The notes: generated by a model from the sequence alone, not told the origin. Positions 39,802 to 49,706 are shown, counted from the stretch's first letter. The stretch is 64,000 nucleotides of DNA from Ottowia sp. (GCA_020853585.1 JADYYQ010000071.1:1-64000), one strand, 5' to 3'. Numbers and translations are program-made.

Positions 39802-39877
39802 GCCCCAGTAACTCAGTGGATAGAGTATTCCCCTCCTAAGGGAAAAGTCGCAGGTTCGATTCCTGCCTGGGGCACCA
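39802..39877 (+). tRNA. tRNA-Arg (anticodon CCU)
   Basis: The 76-base gene folds as a tRNA. The acceptor arms GCCCCAG and CTGGGGC pair fully and are followed by ACCA encoded in the DNA. The anticodon stem TTCCC/GGGAA carries the loop CTCCTAA with anticodon CCT, and the T arm reads GCAGGTTCGATTCCTGC. It decodes AGG. It sits between uup and an accessory stretch with an effector-like gene; tRNA-Arg genes are frequent integration sites, but no integrase or repeated 3' end was found next to it. Confidence 0.97.
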
Positions 39878-40393
39878 CAATGTATTTTTCAAAATCTCTC
39901 AACAACCTTCTTGCCCCTTTTATATCAATACTTAGCGGGCAGTTTGAAAGTTTAAAATTACCCGTTTCTTCCTCCGCTCTGTTCCCGTAAACCTTACTTT
40001 TTATTATATCAGTCTCGACTAATTCTCGACAGCACCCAGACTATCAATTCATTTGTTTAGCAGATAGCGCATCGTTTCAAAGTACGACAAACTCCATAAG
40101 TCATTAAAAAACCCGAAAGGACCGGGCAATTTAAAAATTTATTTATGTATGCACCACATGGGGGGAAAGAGGGCCTTCAGTTAACCCTTATTCAAGACAT
40201 CACACTTTACAAATTTAGCGCCGCCCTACTTTGAGCAACATATTAACGTCCGCTCAACAAGGTAGTGCCCCTACAAAGCTGCTCTCGAAAAAGCATATCT
40301 TCATCTCAAGTGCAGTCTAGTAAAATCCACACGTACCTTTATGGCATCACACGCATCCAAAAAGCTTAGTAAAAAACAAGTGCTAACGTTGTT
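39878..40393. other. Gene-poor stretch after tRNA-Arg
   Basis: I see no gene here. A probable minus-strand terminator lies at 40106-40126. The long minus-strand frame across the tRNA is the usual artefact of reading a tRNA backwards. Confidence 0.5.
40106..40126 (-). terminator. Rho-independent terminator downstream of the ART-like gene
   Basis: On the minus strand CCCG, GTCCTTT loop, CGGG is followed by six T bases. It lies about 270 bases after the stop of the gene at 40394-41413 and points the same way. Confidence 0.5.
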
Positions 40394-41413
40394 CTAGTCA
40401 TCAAATAAAAATAAGCCTGTATCACTGGCCTCTGTATTTACATCAGCAGAATCAAATTCTTCGCTTTCGCTTAGTTGCAAATCATCTATTTGCCACTGTT
40501 TTAAAAGCGATGATTCTTCGGTCTCGGCTGGCTTTATCTCTTGGATGTTATGGTTAAAATCATAATGAAGCCTAAATGCATCTCTAAACATATCGGACAA
40601 TGCGCTTTGCGCATTTGTGGGATTTTTTAGACTCAGCAAATGAAACAACGCCACGCCCCCTTCTTGTGTAGAAGGCGTCATAGGCAATACAAATGAATAA
40701 GTAGATTCAGTGTGACGCTTGACGCTCACTTCACGTAAAGGCGGAATATTATTTTGATCGTTATTTGGGTAAAAGACGCCCGCCTCACCATGACGATAAT
40801 TGGGATCCTTACTTGGCTCCCGAGTAGAGACAACAATTACCTTGCCCTCCTTGCCGTCCATAATACTTTTATTCGGATTGACGACGTACACACCATCACT
40901 GCAACACTTCCCATCGGGATCTCCCAATCCTGTTTGTGTGCCGCTTGGACCTGCAGGGAAAAGCCCAGTTTGATGAATCGAAGCGATATTACTAGAAGCG
41001 GTCATATGCAAATAAACGGACAGCACCGACCTAGGGTCACGCAGATGTTCTGGAAGTCCTTGAGAAAATATATCCGTAGCAAATGAATCTGCATCATTAT
41101 CCATATCGAGAAATGGATCCTCTGCCGTTGCATATTGTGGGGGGCTTTTAGGAGTAGCATCACTCAACTCCCATTGATCAAAACGCTTCAACGTCGTTGC
41201 TGTTCGTTGCTCTAAATCACGCCCCGGGACGGCTATGTCATGTTCGACAAAAGACGTTACCTGAGTATGGGCATGCAAAATTCTTGCAGATGGATTTTCT
41301 GTACCCGGCGTAAATAATTTATCGCCTAAATAACCTTGCCCATTTACAGATGCACTATGTTGTACGGTTTGTGTTGTGGATACTGCCAAACAAAAATCAG
41401 TGCGACTAAACAT
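40394..41413 (-). CDS. Orphan protein with a possible ADP-ribosyltransferase-like core (candidate effector)
   Basis: The frame is open from an ATG at 41422, but the ribosome binding site AAGGA is correctly spaced only for the ATG at 41413 (MFSRTDF), giving 339 residues. Counting from 41422, residues 1-130 are polar and look disordered. At 137-154 comes VYLHMTASSNIASIHQTG, which resembles the first strand and helix of ART-like folds such as DarT or KptA (H-x-T, then N-x-x-S-I-x-x-x-G). DGVYVVNPNK, EAGVFYPN and a C-terminal acidic tail (ESEEFDSAD) follow. No signal peptide or membrane segment is seen. It sits alone beside tRNA-Arg. The enzyme assignment is tentative; an orphan secreted protein is the safe description. 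Confidence 0.6.
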   Translation of the reverse strand: MFSRTDFCLAVSTTQTVQHSASVNGQGYLGDKLFTPGTENPSARILHAHTQVTSFVEHDIAVPGRDLEQRTATTLKRFDQWELSDATPKSPPQYATAEDPFLDMDNDADSFATDIFSQGLPEHLRDPRSVLSVYLHMTASSNIASIHQTGLFPAGPSGTQTGLGDPDGKCCSDGVYVVNPNKSIMDGKEGKVIVVSTREPSKDPNYRHGEAGVFYPNNDQNNIPPLREVSVKRHTESTYSFVLPMTPSTQEGGVALFHLLSLKNPTNAQSALSDMFRDAFRLHYDFNHNIQEIKPAETEESSLLKQWQIDDLQLSESEEFDSADVNTEASDTGLFLFDD

Positions 41414-42173
41414 AATGAACATCCTTACAGAGGTTGGTTCATTGCCATAAGGTGGAAATTTACGGCACAGAATGTTCGACTGTAGGCTTGGGAATTATAT
41501 TTTTCTTGTTAAAAACGGCTATTTCTTTTTAAAAAGAGCTTTTTAAAAAAATATATGTTATCAAGGGATAAATACATACAAGATGTGCAGATAAAATATC
41601 TCCTAGCCCAAATAAGCGTGGTTCAAAAATAGGGTGACCGACGATAAAAAAGGGGGGTATCCTCCACAGCATCGCCACAAAAACATTCATACGACTAAAG
41701 CGGTTGACATTACGCCTGGACACGCGCGTGTATCCCCCACCACCCCCAAAGTTAATCTAGTAAAAATCATCCGCTACACACATTGTGTGCAAGCGCTGAG
41801 TCAAACTAATACAAACGCCCAGAAAAAATAGGCAAACAAAAAGACTCGCAAATTGATGCGATTTTATGCACCTCCACGCATGCTAAAACAATAGGGGCGT
41901 AAAAATATCTGAAAGTGGATTTAGCGCGTTACGCTCAGATATATATTTCTGACAAGTGGAGAGGCTAGCAAACTCGTATCAAAGTCGAAGCGTGGCTGCA
42001 ATAGCAGCCGAAGCTGCATGCCTTGCTTAGAGAGAAGCACAGGTATTTTGATTCCTCACCCATAAAACCCAAAGCCATCCTGGTTCAATCCCAATAAACG
42101 ACGCGCGTTATTGATGTATTCGGCTTTATATTTTTTTGCCGGGGACATCAAGCCAAACGATCAACACACAGTT
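41414..42173. other. Gene-poor stretch between the ART-like gene and nudF
   Basis: No intact gene is supported. Short frames at 41529-41723 (minus) and 41634-41831 (plus) lack ribosome binding sites and motifs. A plus-strand stretch ending at about 42178 (WFNPNKRRALLMYSALYFF) faintly recalls the tail of an IS3-type transposase but is too degenerate to call. Confidence 0.4.
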
Positions 42174-42761
42174 TCATAGCGGCAAAGAAGGCCCTACAAC
42201 ATCAACATTCCCTGTCTCCTTAATCCATTTATCTAACCAAAATGCACCGATCATCGTCTTAACATCAGACACTTTGCCTGTTTTCACCCACTCTAATAAT
42301 TCATCGAGTGAGGCAAAAAATATATCGAGAAATTCGCCCTGATCAAGCTGACGCGGCCCTGCACTCAAGCCTGTTGCAAGATAAATATCAATGTACTCAG
42401 TTGAATAAGAAATCACCGGATGAATACGGGTAAGTCGCGTGTAATGTTGGGCGTGGTAGCCAGTTTCTTCACGCAACTCGCGCTGAGCACACGCCAATGT
42501 AGTTTCGCCCACATCTAATTTTCCCGCTGGGAATTCAATCATGACTTGATCGAGTGGATAACGAAACTGCCGCTCAAGTAAAACCCGTCCATCATCAAAC
42601 AACGGAATAATCATCACCGCACCCGGATGAATTGCGTATTCTCTTACCGCAGACTGCCCATCAGGTAAACGTACCTGATCACGTTTAATCGTCAGGAAAT
42701 GACCGGAGTACGCGGTCTCACTTTGCAAGCACGTTTCATACAATCGTTCCGTTAAACTCAT
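42174..42761 (-). CDS. nudF: ADP-ribose pyrophosphatase-type Nudix hydrolase
   Basis: Nudix hydrolases of this group cut ADP-ribose and related nucleotide sugars. The 195-residue protein has the full Nudix box starting GKLDVGE and ending RELREETGY. Upstream is the AVMIIPLFDDGRVLLERQFR segment and downstream the YTRLHPVI-like region of the NudF/ADPRase family. It overlaps the DUF2818 start by one base and follows nuoN, an order shared with other betaproteobacteria. NudF is my best match; another ADP-sugar specificity is possible. Confidence 0.87.
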   Translation of the reverse strand: MSLTERLYETCLQSETAYSGHFLTIKRDQVRLPDGQSAVREYAIHPGAVMIIPLFDDGRVLLERQFRYPLDQVMIEFPAGKLDVGETTLACAQRELREETGYHAQHYTRLTRIHPVISYSTEYIDIYLATGLSAGPRQLDQGEFLDIFFASLDELLEWVKTGKVSDVKTMIGAFWLDKWIKETGNVDVVGPSLPL

Positions 42762-43078
42762 TATCCGTGACGCTTATATAAGTATTGATAGGTAAACCCA
42801 GGAAACGCCAATACCAGAAATAGCGAAAAAGTAATGACATAAAATGCCCAACTTTGCTTAGCAACCATCCCGATATGACCCTCAATCGCACGCGCAACAA
42901 CACCAACCATTCCATAGAAAACAAGTAGCTCAAATAAACGTAGCCACAGCGACTTACGTACCCCACGCATCGAGACGGGTAATAACAACACCGCAAATAG
43001 CCGCTGATTCACAAAAGGTAAATTAGCAGCCAGCACAGCCAACACAATAATTATTTTTATACCTGCATCCACATCCAT
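42761..43078 (-). CDS. DUF2818 family membrane protein
   Basis: This 105-residue protein has three hydrophobic segments (about 6-28, 46-64 and 76-98) and the phrase VLAANLPFVNQRLF near the start, as in the DUF2818 family found after nuoN in betaproteobacteria. The ATG has an excellent AGGAGTAAGG upstream. Its job is unknown; the constant place beside complex I genes suggests a link to respiration or its assembly, which is inference. Confidence 0.85.
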   Translation of the reverse strand: MDVDAGIKIIIVLAVLAANLPFVNQRLFAVLLLPVSMRGVRKSLWLRLFELLVFYGMVGVVARAIEGHIGMVAKQSWAFYVITFSLFLVLAFPGFTYQYLYKRHG

Positions 43079-43435
43079 TCAGCCTTACTCCTATTTTGCT
43101 CACGATTAAGGCGACCCCTGTTCACAGTGAGATAGACAAGAATAAATCTTCGCATCACTCGCTACGCGCCTTTTGTATTACACAGCACTCCCAACGCTCT
43201 TATGTGATTGCAGAAATGGCGCCGCGCACTTTTCGTATTGCTCACTACGGTTACACAAGCGACCTCGAGTCAGACAAAGCAAACCCATCACAACCCGCGC
43301 AATGTTCATCGTCATCGCTTAAAGCAAACACCTTAAGCAGTTTTTACAGCCACTATTGCATGCTATGTCACAACAATAGCGGCACTGCTTTGCACCCTGG
43401 TTTATAAAATGCATACAAACTCAAGGTCTACTGGC
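43079..43435. other. Spacer between nuoN and the DUF2818 gene
   Basis: A 357-base gap interrupts an otherwise continuous cluster. A plus-strand frame from an ATG at 43216 to 43407 includes one CxxCH (CMLCH), but it has no ribosome binding site or heme-protein length. Nothing is supported. Confidence 0.4.
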
Positions 43436-44902
43436 TTAGTTTGCCAAAAATTGCCGCATCGTATTTGTACACAGATCAATCAGATCAGCCGGAAATAAAC
43501 CTAAACCCAACACTAAAATACCATTTAAGCCAAACAAGCTAAACACGCCAAAACTAGGCGTCAAAGGATGAGTGTCTTCGGGCGCATCAAAGTACATGCT
43601 TTTGATAATGCGCAAATAATAAAAAGCACCGACGACTGAAGTGAGTACAGCCAGCACAGCCAGCCAAACCATATGCGCATCCACCACTGCCTGCAAAATA
43701 GCTAATTTGCTATAAAAACCAAGTGTAGGTGGAATACCTGCTAACGAAAGCATCAACACTAAGCTGACAAAAGCAAACCACGGGTTACGTTGATTTAATC
43801 CCTTTAGATCAGCGATCTCCTCTGCCTCAAACCCATTGCGTGATAGAAGCAATACCAATCCAAAACTCCCCAAAGTGGTCAGCACATAGGTCAGCACATA
43901 AAATAATGACGCGCCATATGCACCCACAGCAAGATGTGTACTACCTTGAACAACACCGGATGTCATCCCCAGCAACATAAAGCCCATATGGGCAATTGTT
44001 GAGTAAGCCAACATGCGCTTAAAATTAGTTTGCGCAATCGCCGCAATATTTCCCACAACCAAAGACAACACCGCCAACACAATCAACATCTGTTGCCAGC
44101 TCACTGCTAAAGGTAAAAAGCCATCCACCAGCAAACGCATCAGCAAGGCAAATCCCGCTAACTTGGGTGCACTGGCTATCACCAAAGTCATAGCGCTTGG
44201 GGCACCTTGATATACATCAGGCACCCACATATGAAACGGAGCCACACCTAATTTAAATGCAAGCCCCGCAACCACAAATACAATACCTAAAACAAGAATG
44301 GTGCCATTTGCCTGATCAAGGCTCAACGCTTTAACAACAACGTTCAAATCAAGCGAGCCTGTTGCACCATAAAACATAGACATGCCATACAGCAAAAAGC
44401 CTGAAGCCAACGCACCCAACACAAAATATTTCATTGCCGCTTCGGTACTCACGGCATCTCTACGCAAAGCAACTAAAGCATAAGATGACAACGCCAGTAA
44501 CTCCAGACCCAGATAGAGCGACAAGAAATGTCCTCCTGAAATCATGACGCACTGGCCCAACATCGATAGTAAGACGAGAGCAAAAAAATCCGCGCGTAAT
44601 AATTGGCGCGCAGCTAAATAAGCACGCGAATACACCAGCGTTACAAACAGGGCAAGCGCACACCCTGCTTTGAGCAAATTAGCAAAAGGATCATAGACAA
44701 ACATGCCATAAAAAGTGCGTTGTACTGTGCCATCACATTGCAGCGAAAACCATACCGTTAAGGCAAACAAAACGATAAGCGACCAGCGATAAGAAAACTC
44801 ACCATCACCCCGGGCGCGTAGCGCACTCATTAATAGCAAAAAACAAATACTGATCAGCAAAAATGCTTCGGGCAACACACTGAAATAATCAAGAGTAGGC
44901 AT
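43436..44902 (-). CDS. nuoN: NADH-quinone oxidoreductase subunit N
   Basis: NuoN is one of the three antiporter-like proton-pumping subunits of complex I in the inner membrane. The 488 residues form about 14 membrane helices. The conserved lysines and the helix-8 region appear in KLGVAPFHMWVPDVYQGAP and NFKRMLAYSTIAHMG. It starts eight bases after the nuoM stop and closes the nuo operon. Length is normal. Confidence 0.97.
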   Translation of the reverse strand: MPTLDYFSVLPEAFLLISICFLLLMSALRARGDGEFSYRWSLIVLFALTVWFSLQCDGTVQRTFYGMFVYDPFANLLKAGCALALFVTLVYSRAYLAARQLLRADFFALVLLSMLGQCVMISGGHFLSLYLGLELLALSSYALVALRRDAVSTEAAMKYFVLGALASGFLLYGMSMFYGATGSLDLNVVVKALSLDQANGTILVLGIVFVVAGLAFKLGVAPFHMWVPDVYQGAPSAMTLVIASAPKLAGFALLMRLLVDGFLPLAVSWQQMLIVLAVLSLVVGNIAAIAQTNFKRMLAYSTIAHMGFMLLGMTSGVVQGSTHLAVGAYGASLFYVLTYVLTTLGSFGLVLLLSRNGFEAEEIADLKGLNQRNPWFAFVSLVLMLSLAGIPPTLGFYSKLAILQAVVDAHMVWLAVLAVLTSVVGAFYYLRIIKSMYFDAPEDTHPLTPSFGVFSLFGLNGILVLGLGLFPADLIDLCTNTMRQFLAN

Positions 44903-44910
44903 AACAATCC

Positions 44911-46437
44911 TTATTGCGCCGGTAGCAAAGTACTGTGCGACAAGTTAGGCAAAGACAGAGGAATCGCAGACGATAACTTGCCAACCATCACATGCTCACG
45001 CAAATTAACAAGTGATACATGCATCACATCGGTGAAGGGTTTAGGATAAACGCCCATTGCCAACGTCAATAACGCTAAAGTGCTTAACATAACAAATTCA
45101 CGTCGACTCACATCGTGAAGCTGAGCCACATGCGTATGTACAACGGGACCAAATAAGACCCGCTTAACCATCCATAGCGAATAAGCAGCGCCTAAAATTA
45201 ACGCCGTTGCTGCTAACAGTCCAATCCAAAAATTAAACTGCACCGCAGCAAGGATCACCATAAACTCGCCCACAAAACCCGAGGTCGCGGGCAAACCACA
45301 GTTAGCCATAGCAAAAAACACCATAAATACTGCAAACTTTGGCATGGTATTGACCACACCGCCATAATCAATAATTTCCCGCGAGTGCACCCGGTCATAC
45401 AACACACCGATACAAAGAAACATCGCCCCCGAGATAAAACCATGCGAAATCATTTGCACCACCGCACCCTCAAGACCGATTTGCGTAAACATAAAAAAAC
45501 CTAAGGTCACAAAGCCCATATGAGCAATCGACGAGTAAGCCACCAACTTTTTCATGTCGGTCTGCACCAGTGCAACAAGACCCACATAGATCACCGCAAT
45601 CAAAGAAAGGGCAATCACAATCCCCGCTAGAGACTGGCTGGCATCCGGCGCAATCGGTAAAGAAAATCGCAAAAAGCCATACGCGCCCAGCTTCAACATA
45701 ATGGCAGCGAGCACAACTGAGCCGCCTGTGGGTGCTTCAACGTGTGCGTCAGGCAACCAAGTATGCACAGGCCACATGGGCACTTTCACAGCAAAGGCAA
45801 CAAAAAATGCGATAAATAACATGACTTGCTCATGCATCGACAATGCCTGTTGGTGCCAAGCAAGGATGTCAAAATTGCCGCTCTTGTTATACAAATAAAG
45901 TAAGGCAATTAGCATCAGCAAAGAGCCTAACAAGGTATACAGAAAAAATTTAAACGCTGCGTACACGCGACGTGGACCACCCCAAATACCGATAATTAAG
46001 TACATCGGTATCAAGGTTGCCTCAAAAAATACATAAAACAAAATACCATCTAAAGCACAGAACACACCAATCATCAGTCCAGACAAGATCAGGAATGCAG
46101 CCATATACTGAGCGACACGAGAAGTGATTACTTCCCACGCAGCCACTACCACCATCACGGTAATCAGTGCCGTCAATACAACTAACCAAAGTGAAATGCC
46201 ATCGACACCCAAGGCATATTGGATATGAAAGCGGTCAATCCAGTCAGCCTGTTCAACAAATTGCATGGCACGCTCGGCACGATCAAAATCGCTAATCAGC
46301 GGCAAGGTCACAAGAAAACTAAGCAGCGAGCCAAACAGGGCCATCCACCGAACAAATCGAGGAGAAGCATCTGAGCCATACGCCAGAATTACCACACCGA
46401 AAACAATCGGCATCCAAATTGCCAAAGAAAGAATCAT
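44911..46437 (-). CDS. nuoM: NADH-quinone oxidoreductase subunit M
   Basis: NuoM is a proton-pumping membrane subunit of complex I. The 508 residues include the helix-5 glutamate region YVFFEATLIPMYLIIG, the KVPMWPVHTWLPDAHVEAP signature and MKKLVAYSSIAHMG. It lies 31 bases after nuoL and eight before nuoN. All marks of the family are intact. Confidence 0.97.
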   Translation of the reverse strand: MILSLAIWMPIVFGVVILAYGSDASPRFVRWMALFGSLLSFLVTLPLISDFDRAERAMQFVEQADWIDRFHIQYALGVDGISLWLVVLTALITVMVVVAAWEVITSRVAQYMAAFLILSGLMIGVFCALDGILFYVFFEATLIPMYLIIGIWGGPRRVYAAFKFFLYTLLGSLLMLIALLYLYNKSGNFDILAWHQQALSMHEQVMLFIAFFVAFAVKVPMWPVHTWLPDAHVEAPTGGSVVLAAIMLKLGAYGFLRFSLPIAPDASQSLAGIVIALSLIAVIYVGLVALVQTDMKKLVAYSSIAHMGFVTLGFFMFTQIGLEGAVVQMISHGFISGAMFLCIGVLYDRVHSREIIDYGGVVNTMPKFAVFMVFFAMANCGLPATSGFVGEFMVILAAVQFNFWIGLLAATALILGAAYSLWMVKRVLFGPVVHTHVAQLHDVSRREFVMLSTLALLTLAMGVYPKPFTDVMHVSLVNLREHVMVGKLSSAIPLSLPNLSHSTLLPAQ

Positions 46438-46468
46438 GCTGCCGTATCCCTTATTGCATTGACTAAAA

Positions 46469-48556
46469 TTAAGCGAAAGCGCCCTTGATCACAGGCAAAC
46501 ATAACCAACTCATCAAACCAAGCACCCCCAAAATCATCGCAAAAGCATAGTGATACAAATAGCCCGATTGCAATTTGCGCAACCCTCTTGAAAAAAAGCT
46601 AATCACAGATGCGCTGCCATTCACCAAGCCATCAATCACACCTTGATCACCTGATCTCCACAGGAGAACGCCTAGCTTGCGTGCACCCCGCGCCCAAATG
46701 ATTTCATTAAAAACATCCATATAGTATTTATTCTCAAGCACCCCCACTAACCAAGATAAACGTCGGTGCAATAGCGCCGGAATAGCCGGCCACACCAAAT
46801 AAAACAACCACGCCGTCACTACCCCCGCAACAGCCAAAAGCAAAGGCAAACTGGTCAACCCATGTAAGGCCATGGGAATCCATCCGTGAAATAGATGTGC
46901 CAACTCCGCCATAGCTTCGTGTGTTTGCGCAACAAAAATCACTTGCGAAAAAGCAATCCCATGCGCAAAAAAATCACCAAATAACATCGCATCAATTGCC
47001 CATGCACCGATAGCCACAGAAGGAATTGCCAAAAGAATTAAGGGCAAGGTAATCACCCAAGGAGATTCATGGGGCTTTTCCCCTAATGCGAGTCCATGCG
47101 CATGATGTTCGTCATCTGCGTCATCATCTTGGCTATGCGAGTGAACACTCGCTGCATCATGCGCAACGTGGTGCGTGTCCCGCCCAAAACGCTCTTTGCC
47201 ATGAAACACCAAAAAGACCATGCGAAAAGAGTAAAACGCCGTGATAAAAACACCCGCAATGACAGCAAAATAAGCAAACTCTGCACCTGGCAAAGAGGAT
47301 GCTTTCACCGCTTCAATAATCGAATCTTTGGAATAAAAACCAGAGAAAAAAGGTGTGCCAATTAACGCCAGCGAACCCAAAAGAGACGTCAACCAAGTCA
47401 CCGGCATATAGCGCCATATCCCACCCATATGACGGATATCTTGATCATGATGCATGCCCATAATGACCGAGCCCGCAGCCAAAAACAACAAGGCTTTAAA
47501 AAACGCATGCGTCATTAAATGAAATAGCGCAACTGAATACGCCGACGCGCCCAACGCTACTGTCATATAACCTAACTGCGACAACGTTGAATAGGCAATA
47601 ACGCGCTTAATATCATTTTGAACTACACCGAGCAGTCCCATAAACAAAGCGGTGATGCCACCAATCACCAACATCACTGACAACACGGTGTCAGATAACT
47701 CAAAAAGAGGAGACATGCGGCTCACCATAAAAATCCCCGCTGTCACCATCGTTGCCGCGTGAATCAATGCAGAGATCGGCGTAGGACCTTCCATCGAATC
47801 AGGTAACCACACATGCAAAGGGAATTGAGCGGATTTTCCCATCGCCCCAACAAACAAACATAGACAAGCAACCGTAATAAGATTCCAGTTTGTACCTGGC
47901 AGCGTCAACGCAAACAGGGCATCTCTCTGGGCAAACACCTCGCCATAATGCAAGCTACCGCTATAAGCAAGCAGCAGTCCAATCCCCAGAATAAAACCAA
48001 AATCACCCACACGATTAACTAAAAATGCTTTCATATTGGCGACAACCGCACTGGGTCGTGTTGTCCAAAATCCAATAAGCAAATAAGAGACCAATCCCAC
48101 CGCTTCCCAGCCAAAAAATAGTTGGAGAAAATTATTACTCATCACCAACATCAGCATCGCAAACGTAAACAAGGAGATATAGGAAAAGAAGCGGCTATAG
48201 CCTGCATCATCACGCATATAGCCAATCGTATAAATGTGCACCATCAGCGACACAAAAGTCACCACACACATCATCATCGCCGTTAAGCTATCGATAAGAA
48301 AACCAATCTCAAACTTAAGCGTACCAATGCGCATCCACTCATACACCGTCGCATGAAAATAAGCGCCTGCCATTACTTGCTGGAGCACCCAAACAGACAA
48401 GAAAAACGAAATCGCAACACCCAAAATAGTGATGCGATGTGCACTTTTTCGTGAGAGTACGGCACCACAAAATGCCGTGCCAAACAAACCCGCCAATATA
48501 GCTCCCAGCAAAGGCGCAAGCGCGATCACCAACAATAAATTTTGATCGAGTGTCAT
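46469..48556 (-). CDS. nuoL: NADH-quinone oxidoreductase subunit L
   Basis: NuoL is the most distal antiporter-like subunit of complex I, with the long lateral helix. The 695 residues contain GWEAVGLVSYLLIGFW, the AQFPLHVWLPDSMEGPTP signature and NDIKRVIAYSTLSQLGYM. A His/Asp-rich cytoplasmic or periplasmic loop lies near 478-495, a variable part of the family. It starts five bases after nuoK. Confidence 0.97.
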   Translation of the reverse strand: MTLDQNLLLVIALAPLLGAILAGLFGTAFCGAVLSRKSAHRITILGVAISFFLSVWVLQQVMAGAYFHATVYEWMRIGTLKFEIGFLIDSLTAMMMCVVTFVSLMVHIYTIGYMRDDAGYSRFFSYISLFTFAMLMLVMSNNFLQLFFGWEAVGLVSYLLIGFWTTRPSAVVANMKAFLVNRVGDFGFILGIGLLLAYSGSLHYGEVFAQRDALFALTLPGTNWNLITVACLCLFVGAMGKSAQFPLHVWLPDSMEGPTPISALIHAATMVTAGIFMVSRMSPLFELSDTVLSVMLVIGGITALFMGLLGVVQNDIKRVIAYSTLSQLGYMTVALGASAYSVALFHLMTHAFFKALLFLAAGSVIMGMHHDQDIRHMGGIWRYMPVTWLTSLLGSLALIGTPFFSGFYSKDSIIEAVKASSLPGAEFAYFAVIAGVFITAFYSFRMVFLVFHGKERFGRDTHHVAHDAASVHSHSQDDDADDEHHAHGLALGEKPHESPWVITLPLILLAIPSVAIGAWAIDAMLFGDFFAHGIAFSQVIFVAQTHEAMAELAHLFHGWIPMALHGLTSLPLLLAVAGVVTAWLFYLVWPAIPALLHRRLSWLVGVLENKYYMDVFNEIIWARGARKLGVLLWRSGDQGVIDGLVNGSASVISFFSRGLRKLQSGYLYHYAFAMILGVLGLMSWLCLPVIKGAFA

Positions 48557-48561
48557 GCGTC

Positions 48562-48870
48562 TTACCCTTTTAGTGCGTCCAAATCATCAACGTGAATCGT
48601 GTCTACATTGCGGAACAATGCAACCAAAATTGCTAAACCAATTGCCGCCTCAGCAGCTGCAACAGTCAAAATAAAAAATACAAATACTTGTCCACCCAAA
48701 TCACCCAAGTAATGAGAGAAAGCCACGAAATTAAGGTTCACCGCCAGCAACACCAGTTCAATCGCCATCAATAAAACGATTAAATTTTTGCGGTTCAAAA
48801 AAATACCCATCACCCCAATCGCAAACAGTACCGAGGCAAGCACAAGGTAATGCGCCAATGTCAGCATCAT
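48562..48870 (-). CDS. nuoK: NADH-quinone oxidoreductase subunit K
   Basis: NuoK is a three-helix membrane subunit of complex I in the proton path. The 102 residues contain the conserved glutamates of helices 2 and 3 in [18 protein letters not shown] and [14 protein letters not shown]. It lies just before nuoL. The space up to nuoJ is 188 bases, longer than usual. Confidence 0.96.
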   Translation of the reverse strand: MMLTLAHYLVLASVLFAIGVMGIFLNRKNLIVLLMAIELVLLAVNLNFVAFSHYLGDLGGQVFVFFILTVAAAEAAIGLAILVALFRNVDTIHVDDLDALKG

Positions 48871-49058
48871 TATTTCCTTCTTAAGAAATCTTTTTCATTT
48901 TAGTTACGCTCCTCCTCACCCACCTTGTTATGCAAAAGGCATAGTAGAAGACACCGATTCAAGCGCGATAAATAATTCCCGGGCGTATCATTTGCCACAA
49001 CAAGCGCCATGCAAGCGGCGTACACACGACGGCATTACAACGCATCTCGCTTGTATTG

Positions 49059-49706
49059 TCATAGAGGTCTATCCCGTTCACCTTTTTTTTCGGGCACCAC
49101 AGACATCGCCTCCGATAAAGTGGACATCGTAGAAACCAATCGCACCCGATCCCGCGGATTCGCTCTGAGTTGCGTTTCAACATGCTGCATCTTGCTATCT
49201 TTGCGACCCCGCAAAGTCAAAGCTACCGCAGCAATCATGCCCACAAGTAACACCACCCCAGCAATTTCAAAAGCATAAAGATACTCACCATAAATCAAAC
49301 GACCTAAATCGCGTGTATTGGATCCGCTGCCCGCTGCCATTGCCTGTGGCATATTTGTGCGCATAAAACCATGTATGAGTACTGCAGCCATTTCGGCAAC
49401 GATAATGGCCCCCACTAATAAAGACCCAGGCATCGTGCGAAAAAAATCACGACGCATCAGCTCAAGATTAATATCAAGCATCATCACCACAAAGAGGAAG
49501 AGCACCATCACCGCACCGACATACACCAACACTAAAACAATCGCCAAAAACTCTGCTTGCAATAACATCCAAATCGCCGCAGCCGTAAAAAAAGAAAGCA
49601 CTAAAAAAAGCGCTGCATGTACAGGATTATGTGCAGTGACGACCTTGATCGCAGCAAAGACCAACAGAGCAGCGAATAGATAAAAAAGGATCAGCGTAAA
49701 AGCCAT
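49059..49706 (-). CDS. nuoJ: NADH-quinone oxidoreductase subunit J
   Basis: NuoJ is a five-helix membrane subunit of complex I. The 215 residues show the start MAFTLILFYLFAALLVFAAI, the conserved third helix ending in VYVGAVMVLFLFVVMML with its pi-bulge tyrosine, and a polar C-terminal tail ending GERDRPL. It follows nuoI after 84 bases. Length fits Burkholderia NuoJ. Confidence 0.96.
   Translation of the reverse strand: MAFTLILFYLFAALLVFAAIKVVTAHNPVHAALFLVLSFFTAAAIWMLLQAEFLAIVLVLVYVGAVMVLFLFVVMMLDINLELMRRDFFRTMPGSLLVGAIIVAEMAAVLIHGFMRTNMPQAMAAGSGSNTRDLGRLIYGEYLYAFEIAGVVLLVGMIAAVALTLRGRKDSKMQHVETQLRANPRDRVRLVSTMSTLSEAMSVVPEKKGERDRPL

Noticed and set aside
39800-40000. Long minus-strand frame across tRNA-Arg including PQAGIEPAT
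   Set aside because: This is the well-known artefact of translating the reverse strand of a tRNA gene.
42080-42178. Plus-strand stretch WFNPNKRRALLMYSALYFF resembling the end of an IS3-type transposase
   Set aside because: The match is faint, the upstream part has stops, and no terminal inverted repeat is visible.
43216-43407. Plus-strand frame with a CxxCH (CMLCH) heme-like motif between nuoN and the DUF2818 gene
   Set aside because: One short motif near the end of a frame without ribosome binding site, signal peptide or other cytochrome features; most likely chance.
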